From Synergistaceae bacterium (GTDB lineage Bacteria; Synergistota; Synergistia; Synergistales; Synergistaceae): a DNA stretch of 5,127 nt. Position 1 is the stretch's first letter; every line of letters begins with the position of its first letter. Below are positions 1-5,127 of the stretch, piece by piece. The position numbers and the translations under genes were made by a program. The DNA lies in assembly GCA_028702015.1 (NCBI GenBank), contig JAQVPO010000113.1, positions 1-5,127 of the forward strand. Direction: 5' to 3'. The notes beneath the pieces are model-generated. The model saw only the letters and a list, made by a program, of their open reading frames with translations. It was not told the origin of the DNA and did no database searches.

Positions 1-2776
1 GATTTTCCTGGGGCAGATATCCGCCTGGGATCGCAGCAGGAAAGGCTATCTCCACTTCAGGCTGCTTCCTTTTTTCTCCTTTGATTTTAGCTATCTCCTC
101 GGCCAGCATGTCACAGTATTTCTGGTACCCGACTTTTGTCGAATTACCATGCTGAGAAACCCCTATGAGGTCTCCCCCTCCCCTTATCTGGAGATCCCGC
201 TGAGCAAGCTGATAACCGGCTCCAAGTTCGTCCAGCTCAGCTATTGCTTCAAGACGCTCGCTTGCTTCAACAGAAAGGCGAACATCTGGAGGATAAAAAA
301 GAAATGCGTAAGCCTGCTCCTCTCTTCGCCCGACCCGTCCTCTTAGCTGATACATCTGGGCAAGACCAAGCTCATGTGCATCGTCGACTATCAAAGTGTT
401 TGCCATAGGCATGTCCAGTCCGCTCTCAACAATGGTAGTGCATATAAGGATGTCGATCTCTCCCAGAGAGAATTTCATCATCGTTTTTTCAAGCTGAGCT
501 TCCGGTGTCCGGCTATGTGCAACTGCAACAGTCAGTTTAGGGAAAAGCCTTCGTAACATCACTGTACGTTCGTGTATGTCATTTATCCTGTTGTGTACAA
601 AGAATATTTGCCCACCCCTGTTTTTCTCCCTTAAAACAGCACTTTTCAGAAGTTCCTCAGACCAGGGCCTCACTACAGTAATAACAGGCAGCCTCCTCTG
701 CGGCGGCGTCTGCAGAACTGACATATCCCTCAGTCCGCTCATAGAAAGAGAAAGGGAGCGTGGGATAGGAGTAGCGGAAAGCATAAGTACATCCACACCA
801 GGTGTCATTTTCTTCAAATGTTCCTTGTGCATTACTCCGAAACGGTGTTCCTCGTCTACAATAACAAGTCCAAGTTCTTTGAATACAACATCCTGACCGA
901 GCAGCCTGTGCGTACCAATTATTATGTCGACCTTTCCGTCTTTAAGATCTTCAAGCACCTTTTTTTGAGCTGAAAAAGGAACAAATCTTGACACTACCTC
1001 GACCCTTATTGGAAGATTTCCGAACCTGGCGGAAAAAGTTTCGTAGTGCTGCTGGGCAAGAAGTGTAGTAGGAGAGAGGACTGCCACCTGTTTGCCGCTA
1101 AAAACCGCCTTCGCAGCTGCTCTTATGGCAACTTCTGTTTTACCGAAACCCACATCACCCACTATCAGCCTGTCCATAGGGACGGGCCTCTCCATATCGT
1201 CTTCTACATCATGGATAGCTTTGATCTGATCGCCCGTCTCAGTATAAATAAAACTATCCTCAATCTCCTTCATCAATTCGCTGCTGGGAGAGAAAGAATA
1301 ACCTTTTGTCAGTTCTCTGGCAGCATATATTTCAACAAGCTCTTGGGCCGCCTTTGCTGCCATTTCTTTTGCCTTAGCAGAAGCTTTTTTCCACTGTGTT
1401 CCTCTCAGGCTGTCAGGAATCGGCTCCTGACCAGGTAAGGGTGTCCATGGAGAGATTTTATAAAAGTGGAGGACAGGGATCAGCAGACGCCTGTCCTCTG
1501 CAAACTGAAGGATAAGATACTCTTCCTCCCCATCCTCTGATTCTATTGACTGTGTCCCAAGATATCTTGATACTCCATAATCATCATGTACTACCCATTG
1601 CCCTGGAATCAGCCCCGTCCCCCAGTCACTTGGAGCAACTGCCTCCGTTCGGTGCTTTGATAGAGATACACCGGAAAGTTCCAGATCCGTAAGAACTGCT
1701 CTGTTCGCTGCATTGTCGATAAAACCTTCAGAGAGGACGCCCTTGATGCCTTTAAAACCTCTTGATTCAGCCCAGGAAAGATTCTGCTTTGATTCTGAAT
1801 AGACCTCAATATCACAGCCCTGATGCACAAGTTCATCACAATAGCGGTCTACATCCTTCAATTTTCCCCTAAAAAGCGGAAACTGTCTTATTGCAAGCCT
1901 GGTTGAGGTGTTTTTAATATCCCTTGTAATTCTTATCCGTCTATACTTTGTGAAATAACTGCAAAGCTCTTCCCATTTTTTCCATGGAACAGAATTTTGT
2001 CTCTCACGGTCAAGGTTCTGCCAAAGCCAGACAGAATTTTCAGCTGTCATATCCAGGCCTTGAGGGTCAAAAAATATCACTCTCATATCATTATCTGAAA
2101 GAAAGTTTTCAAGTTCAGCTTCTTTTTGTGAAATAAGGCTCTTGATGGAACATCTATATAAGGTACGAAGGCTTTTCTGTGTTTCAGGGTCAAAAAACCT
2201 TATACTTTCAATTTCGTGATCGAAAAATTCTAGTCTTACGGGAAATGGATCGGAGGGACTGAATATATCAACTATACTTCCTCTAGAGACAAATTGCCCT
2301 GGGGACCAAACAAGATCATTCCTCTCATAGCCCTTCTGTGAAAGCCATCCAAGCATTTTTTCCCTTAATGTCTCAGTTCCCTGGCGTATCTCATAATATT
2401 CACCGCCGACAGAAAATGGAGCCATAAGGGACGCAGGCGTAGCCGCTATGACACCGCCTTCATGTCTGAAGCTGTCAAGTATTCCTCCCCGCTGAACTTT
2501 AAGTGCTTCCGAACGTGATTCATCCTCGGTCAGTGGCATATCAGGAAGCATCTTTACATATTTAAAGAGGCCAAGCATTTCGCTATCGGCTGCAAAATCA
2601 CGCACCTGTCTCTGATCCGGAAGCAAAACAAGCAATGACGTGTCTGGAGATCTTGTCACCCAGCTTCTCATTGCTCCTTTTGATACCAGATGTACCGATT
2701 TATTACGCAGCCAGACCTCATCATCAAGATCAAATATGCTGCTGATTGACCTGTTCTCTTTATCTTGATTTTTCAT
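1..2776 (-). CDS. mfd: Transcription-repair coupling factor Mfd (C-terminus cut by window edge)
   Basis: Mfd is a DNA translocase that binds RNA polymerase stalled at lesions, pushes it off and recruits UvrA for nucleotide excision repair. The frame is open for 925 codons from the ATG at 2776. The UvrB-like module is near the N-terminus (R165-G-S-I-V-D-I-F172, then EFFDHEIESIRFFD) and lacks a functional Walker A, as is usual in Mfd. The RNA polymerase-interacting domain begins near 392 (GQWVVHDDYG). A relay helix (about 470-510) precedes the RecG-like translocase: Walker A GDVGFGKT (540-547), DEEH (641-644), SATPIPR (667-673), QLRGRVGR (810-817) and the TRG motif LDELGAG...LQIRG (848-866). 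The start of domain 7 shows at VEIAFP (908 on). By comparison with E. coli (1148 aa) about 100-130 residues are missing, so the full protein is probably near 1,030-1,050. Walker A lies about 85-90 residues earlier than in E. coli. The start is supported by an AGGG at 2787-2790, 10 bases upstream. One oddity is HSRT (754-757) where the family has HGQM. Identity is very secure. Confidence 0.97.
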   Translation of the reverse strand, partial: MKNQDKENRSISSIFDLDDEVWLRNKSVHLVSKGAMRSWVTRSPDTSLLVLLPDQRQVRDFAADSEMLGLFKYVKMLPDMPLTEDESRSEALKVQRGGILDSFRHEGGVIAATPASLMAPFSVGGEYYEIRQGTETLREKMLGWLSQKGYERNDLVWSPGQFVSRGSIVDIFSPSDPFPVRLEFFDHEIESIRFFDPETQKSLRTLYRCSIKSLISQKEAELENFLSDNDMRVIFFDPQGLDMTAENSVWLWQNLDRERQNSVPWKKWEELCSYFTKYRRIRITRDIKNTSTRLAIRQFPLFRGKLKDVDRYCDELVHQGCDIEVYSESKQNLSWAESRGFKGIKGVLSEGFIDNAANRAVLTDLELSGVSLSKHRTEAVAPSDWGTGLIPGQWVVHDDYGVSRYLGTQSIESEDGEEEYLILQFAEDRRLLIPVLHFYKISPWTPLPGQEPIPDSLRGTQWKKASAKAKEMAAKAAQELVEIYAARELTKGYSFSPSSELMKEIEDSFIYTETGDQIKAIHDVEDDMERPVPMDRLIVGDVGFGKTEVAIRAAAKAVFSGKQVAVLSPTTLLAQQHYETFSARFGNLPIRVEVVSRFVPFSAQKKVLEDLKDGKVDIIIGTHRLLGQDVVFKELGLVIVDEEHRFGVMHKEHLKKMTPGVDVLMLSATPIPRSLSLSMSGLRDMSVLQTPPQRRLPVITVVRPWSEELLKSAVLREKNRGGQIFFVHNRINDIHERTVMLRRLFPKLTVAVAHSRTPEAQLEKTMMKFSLGEIDILICTTIVESGLDMPMANTLIVDDAHELGLAQMYQLRGRVGRREEQAYAFLFYPPDVRLSVEASERLEAIAELDELGAGYQLAQRDLQIRGGGDLIGVSQHGNSTKVGYQKYCDMLAEEIAKIKGEKRKQPEVEIAFPAAIPGGYLPQEN

Positions 2777-2822
2777 AGATCATAAACCCTAAAAACGCGG
2801 CCGCCGGTCACGCTTTTTCCTG
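2777..2822 (-). other. pth-mfd spacer with imperfect hairpin and NotI-like palindrome
   Basis: The 31-base spacer (2777-2807) contains the 8-base palindrome GCGGCCGC at 2797-2804. An imperfect inverted repeat pairs AAAAA (2791-2795) plus GCG (2797-2799) with CGC (2811-2813) plus TTTTT (2814-2818). C2796 is bulged, the loop is 11 bases, and the right arm lies in the last codons of pth. On both strands the GC part is followed by a T run, which is the outline of a weak bidirectional Rho-independent terminator or attenuator. The GC part of the stem is only 3 bp, so strong termination is unlikely and read-through into mfd is expected. Confidence 0.25.
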
Positions 2823-3398
2823 GTCATCAAGCCTAAGTCCGTTGATATAGCTCATTGCTGTCTGGATATCATCTTTCAGCCATATATTCAGGGCTTCCCA
2901 TATAACATCCTCAAGTTTATGCCAAAGCTCTTTCTGTGCGGGAGGGATCCTTCCCAGCACCCAGTCGGACATATTAACTGGCCCCTGCGGTGCACCGACC
3001 CCTATCCTAAGCCTGGGGACCTCTAAAGTTTTAAGGGCACCCAGAATGGACATCATTCCCTTCTGTCCGCCCGCAGAACCTTTTTCCCTTATCCGCACCC
3101 TTCCAAATGGAAGAGCGGCATCATCATAAACAACAAGAACCTCAGACGGTCCAATGTTCTGATAGCGCACAGCTTCAGCTACAGACAGACCGCTGAGGTT
3201 CATGTATGTATACGGTTTTAGCAGTGAGATTTTTTCTCCGTTATGAAGTACAGGCCCCCAAAAAGCTCCTTTAAATTTTGCCTGCGGCTCAGAAAGCCCA
3301 AGCCTTAAAACAAAAGAATCTATCATAAGCCAGCCGGCGTTATGTCTGGTCCAGGCATATTCAACACCTGGATTTCCTAGCCCTACTATCAATTTCAT
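2808..3398 (-). CDS. pth: Peptidyl-tRNA hydrolase (Pth)
   Basis: Pth cleaves the ester bond of peptidyl-tRNAs that drop off ribosomes, recycling tRNA in the cytoplasm; it is normally essential in bacteria. The protein is 196 aa, the usual family length (E. coli 194). Visible landmarks are the N-terminal LIVGLGNPG with N9, Y14 (stacks on the tRNA end in homologues), catalytic H19 (TRHNAG), N67 in PYTYMNLSG, and D92 in VVYDD. These match E. coli N10, Y15, H20, N68 and D93. The glycine-rich segment reads SAGGQKGMMSI (108-118), so the position of E. coli N114 is K113 and H113 is Q112. All other core residues are present, so I expect an active enzyme. The start is fixed by the canonical MKLIVGLGNPG. 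The only Shine-Dalgarno-like sequence, GGAGA at 3414-3418, is 15 bases upstream, which is longer than ideal and suggests coupling to translation of the L25 gene, whose stop is 24 bases upstream. Its Bacillus counterpart is spoVC, in the same neighbourhood. Confidence 0.97.
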   Translation of the reverse strand: MKLIVGLGNPGVEYAWTRHNAGWLMIDSFVLRLGLSEPQAKFKGAFWGPVLHNGEKISLLKPYTYMNLSGLSVAEAVRYQNIGPSEVLVVYDDAALPFGRVRIREKGSAGGQKGMMSILGALKTLEVPRLRIGVGAPQGPVNMSDWVLGRIPPAQKELWHKLEDVIWEALNIWLKDDIQTAMSYINGLRLDDQEKA

Positions 3399-3422
3399 AA
3401 CAGTGTCAGATCTTCTCCAATA

Positions 3423-4097
3423 CTATTCTTTGTCCTCTTCTTTTGTTTTGCCCTTAGCAACTACTTCAACTTCCGGAGCTTCCGCTTCAAGCACCTCTTC
3501 TTCGCTCGTCTCAGCAGCAGCCTTCGGCTGCGTTATATGCACAACAAGAGTATCACCTGCTGAAAGAAGGTCGCAATCCTCAGGCAGAATAATATCTTTA
3601 ATAAATATTTCTTCTCCCATGTTCAGATCAGCAACGTCGACAACGATATCTTCAGGAATGTCACGGGGCTTGATCTCAAGGGTAAGCGACCGTGCGGACT
3701 GAGTCAAAAGACCGCCTTCTTTAACACCGGGAGCCATTTCTTTGTTAATGACTCTGATAGGGATCTCAACCTTTATCTTGTGTCCCTTAAGTACCTGGTA
3801 AAAATCTATGTGGCGAATGTTTTGAGTAAGAGGATGGCGCTGTACATCCCTGATAAGGGCGGTGCAGTCTTTTCCATCTGACATCATGAGCTCGATTAGG
3901 GTCGTCTCTTTTGCTTCGCTGTTGGCGATAGGAGCAACCGCCCTCGCAGATACAGTTCCGGCAAGTCCCTGTTTATGTTCCGGTCCGTAAAGTATTACAG
4001 GGATAAGGTCCTTTGAGCGGATCTTTCTGCAGACACCGGTTCCCGTCTTTTCTCTTATTGTAAATTCAATTTTCTGCTGCTGTTTTTTTGACGCCAT
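3423..4097 (-). CDS. rplY: 50S ribosomal protein L25, long TL5/CTC-type form
   Basis: L25 binds 5S rRNA in the central protuberance of the large ribosomal subunit. The 224-aa product is the two-domain form (Thermus TL5, Bacillus Ctc), not the roughly 94-aa E. coli form. Residues about 9-98 form the 5S rRNA-binding domain, with GTGVCRKIRSKDLIPVILYG (19-38) and ALIRDVQRHP...NIRHIDF (80-99). Residues about 103-190 form the CTC beta domain, with GHKIKVEIPI and later PEDIVVDVADL. The last 30 or so residues are a low-complexity Glu/Ala/Lys tail, common in this family and probably disordered. The start is well supported: AGGAGG at 4107-4112 lies 9 bases upstream of the ATG. Codons 3-5 include a run of seven A (4083-4089), followed by three CAG codons. 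In Bacillus, ctc is a general-stress gene under SigB as well as part of the prs operon; no such stress promoter is evident here. The symbol ctc is equally valid. Confidence 0.96.
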   Translation of the reverse strand: MASKKQQQKIEFTIREKTGTGVCRKIRSKDLIPVILYGPEHKQGLAGTVSARAVAPIANSEAKETTLIELMMSDGKDCTALIRDVQRHPLTQNIRHIDFYQVLKGHKIKVEIPIRVINKEMAPGVKEGGLLTQSARSLTLEIKPRDIPEDIVVDVADLNMGEEIFIKDIILPEDCDLLSAGDTLVVHITQPKAAAETSEEEVLEAEAPEVEVVAKGKTKEEDKE

Positions 4098-4106
4098 TGA
4101 ATGTTT

Positions 4107-4112
4107 CCTCCT
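4107..4112 (-). promoter_or_regulatory. Strong Shine-Dalgarno of the L25/CTC gene
   Basis: AGGAGG on the minus strand sits 9 bases before the ATG at 4097. It is the best ribosome-binding site in the window, fitting a highly expressed ribosomal protein, and it decides the start. The sites before pth (GGAGA, 15-base spacing) and mfd (AGGG, 10-base spacing) are clearly weaker. Confidence 0.85.
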
Positions 4113-4154
4113 CAGATAATATATGCTTGCTTATTTTTAGATCTATGTCTTGCA

Positions 4155-4171
4155 GCGGCGTATCACGCCGC
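4155..4171 (-). other. Perfect GC-rich hairpin in the prs-rplY spacer
   Basis: GCGGCGT (4155-4161) and ACGCCGC (4165-4171) are perfect reverse complements separated by three bases, giving a 7-bp stem; with the closing T-A left open it is a 6-bp stem and 5-base loop. It starts 20 bases after the prs stop codon. Neither strand has a U-tract directly after the stem (the minus strand continues TGCAAGACATAG), so it is not a classical Rho-independent terminator. It may protect the 3' end of the prs message, be a processing site, or tune expression between prs and rplY. The hairpin is visible in the sequence; the role is inference. Confidence 0.45.
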
Positions 4172-4190
4172 AGAAATACCTTTATCGCTT

Positions 4191-5127
4191 CTAACGAAAA
4201 AGTATGCTCACCGAGTGTTCGGAATGGATCCTTCTAAGTGCTTCTGCAAAGAGAGGTGCTATGGGCAATACAGTAAGCCTGTCAAACTTTTTCTCTTCTC
4301 TGAGAGGTATAGTATCAGTTACTGCAACTTCTTTAATGAGCGATCCCTTCAGCCGGTCAATTGCCGGTCCTGAAAGGACTCCATGGGTGGCACAGGCATA
4401 AATATCCTTTGCCCCTCTTTCACGAAGTGCTTCTGCAGCCTTAACAATAGTTCCTGCTGTATCTATTATGTCATCAACAAGGATAGCTGTCCTTCCCTCG
4501 ATGTTTCCTATTATCTCCATAACTTCGCAAACATTAGTAACCTCGTGGGAGCGTCGCTTGTCAACTATTGCTAGATCTGCGTTGCCTATCTGCTCAGCAA
4601 ATTTCCTTGCTCTCACTACTCCTCCTATATCCGGCGAGACCACTGTAACAAGTCCCTGGTCGACTTCTTTTTTCAGCGTCCTGTGAAAATATGACGCTAG
4701 AAGCGGCACGCCGGTAAGATGGTCCACCGGAATATCAAAAAATCCCTGTATCTGACCTGCATGGAGATCAGCAGAAATCACTCTGTCAGCGCCAGCCTTT
4801 TCAAGCAGATTTGCTATAAGCTTTGAAGTAATAGGCTCCCTTGAGCGTGTCTTTCTGTCCTGCCGTGCATAGCCGAAATAAGGCATTACAAGGTTAACGC
4901 GATATACTGAAGCCCGCCTTAATGCATCGACTATGATCAGCAGCTCCATGAGATGCTCATTGGCAGGTTCACATGTGGGCTGCACTACATATACATCAGC
5001 ACCTCTTACGCTCTCTTCTATTGAAACGCCTATCTCTCCGTCAGAGAACCTGAAAAGCTTAGACGCTGAAAGGGGAACACCAAGATTCATGCATATACTT
5101 TCAGCAAACTGCTGATGTGCACTCCCC
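4191..5127 (-). CDS. prs: Ribose-phosphate pyrophosphokinase (PRPP synthetase), N-terminus cut by window edge
   Basis: Prs makes PRPP from ribose 5-phosphate and ATP, feeding purine, pyrimidine, NAD, histidine and tryptophan synthesis. The frame stays open to the right edge, with 311 residues visible. The first Met inside the window (5090) is not the start: the upstream codons read GSAHQQFAESIC, which matches the family N-terminus (GxAxxxLAxxI), so only roughly 8-10 residues are missing from an expected length near 320. Numbering from that internal Met, visible motifs are FSDGEI (15-20), the ATP-binding segment FGYARQDRK (72-80), DLHAGQIQGFFD (108-119) with the metal-binding His 110, SPDIGGVVRA (152-161), the catalytic-loop VDKRR (176-180) and the PRPP-binding loop VDDIIDTAGT (205-214). 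These are the signatures of class I, phosphate-activated, allosterically regulated PRPP synthetases. It is the first gene seen here and probably co-transcribed with rplY, pth and mfd; glmU would be the expected upstream neighbour by analogy with Bacillus. Confidence 0.97.
   Translation of the reverse strand, partial: GSAHQQFAESICMNLGVPLSASKLFRFSDGEIGVSIEESVRGADVYVVQPTCEPANEHLMELLIIVDALRRASVYRVNLVMPYFGYARQDRKTRSREPITSKLIANLLEKAGADRVISADLHAGQIQGFFDIPVDHLTGVPLLASYFHRTLKKEVDQGLVTVVSPDIGGVVRARKFAEQIGNADLAIVDKRRSHEVTNVCEVMEIIGNIEGRTAILVDDIIDTAGTIVKAAEALRERGAKDIYACATHGVLSGPAIDRLKGSLIKEVAVTDTIPLREEKKFDRLTVLPIAPLFAEALRRIHSEHSVSILFR

Noticed and set aside
295..300. Possible frameshift at a six-base homopolymer in mfd
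   Set aside because: Careful recounting keeps the frame: AFLFYPPDVRLSVEASERL continues directly into the conserved TRG region.
576..896. Plus-strand open frame of 106 codons
   Set aside because: It lies fully antisense to the conserved Mfd translocase domain and its translation is low-complexity with no recognisable domain.
1046..1438. Plus-strand open frame of 130 codons
   Set aside because: It is antisense to the Mfd Walker A and relay-helix region; no ribosome-binding site or family resemblance is seen.
1609..1839. Minus-strand open frame of 76 codons
   Set aside because: It is an out-of-frame shadow inside mfd, whose own frame stays open and conserved across the interval.
2760..2783. 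Seven-codon minicistron starting at an ATG at 2783 and overlapping the mfd start
   Set aside because: The AGGG is only 3 bases from this ATG and the peptide is trivial; most likely a chance ATG.
3403..3702. Plus-strand Ser/Thr-rich open frame
   Set aside because: It is antisense to the Glu/Ala-rich tail of L25, which explains its Ser/Ala composition.
4113..4136. TATATT-like -10 promoter element before the L25 gene
   Set aside because: No acceptable -35 at 16-18 bases upstream was found, and a start site here would fall in the Shine-Dalgarno.
4101..4373. Plus-strand open frame starting in the prs-rplY spacer
   Set aside because: Most of it is antisense to the conserved C-terminus of Prs and the product resembles nothing known to me.
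5088..5090. ATG at 5090 as the start of prs
   Set aside because: The open frame continues upstream with GSAHQQFAESIC, matching the family N-terminus, so this Met is internal.

Overview
This is an ordinary, densely coding bacterial chromosome segment. All four genes lie on the minus strand, so transcription runs from high to low coordinates: prs (ribose-phosphate pyrophosphokinase, its first few residues lost at the right edge), rplY/ctc (long CTC-type ribosomal protein L25), pth (peptidyl-tRNA hydrolase) and mfd (transcription-repair coupling factor, its C-terminus lost at the left edge). The intergenic gaps are 93, 24 and 31 bases. Every stretch longer than 300 bases is inside one of these genes, and I saw no tRNA, rRNA, mobile element, CRISPR array or long repeat.

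The order prs - ctc - pth - mfd is a conserved housekeeping cluster, best known from Bacillus subtilis (gcaD/glmU - prs - ctc - spoVC/pth - fin - mfd). The small fin gene found in Bacillus is absent here. Base composition is moderate (mid-40s percent GC by eye) and AGA, AGG and ATA codons are frequent. The L25 is the long two-domain form. Together these suggest a Firmicute-like or Synergistota-like bacterium rather than an enteric one. The phylum is a guess; the gene assignments are not.

Region by region: 4191-5127 is prs. 4098-4190 is a spacer with a perfect 7-bp GC-rich hairpin, no U-tract, and a strong Shine-Dalgarno for the next gene. 3423-4097 is L25/CTC. 3399-3422 is a short spacer with a poorly spaced Shine-Dalgarno. 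2808-3398 is pth. 2777-2807 is a spacer with a NotI-like palindrome, and with part of an imperfect A-tract/T-tract hairpin whose other arm is in the end of pth. 1-2776 is mfd, open for 925 codons with no frameshift.

The genes share a growth and translation theme: PRPP for nucleotide synthesis, a 5S rRNA-binding protein, rescue of peptidyl-tRNA, and removal of stalled RNA polymerase. They are probably co-transcribed. I found no convincing undescribed system. What deserves a second look is modest: substitutions at normally conserved positions in Pth (GGQKG for GGHNG) and Mfd (HSRT for HGQM), a compact Mfd N-terminal half, and two intergenic hairpins.
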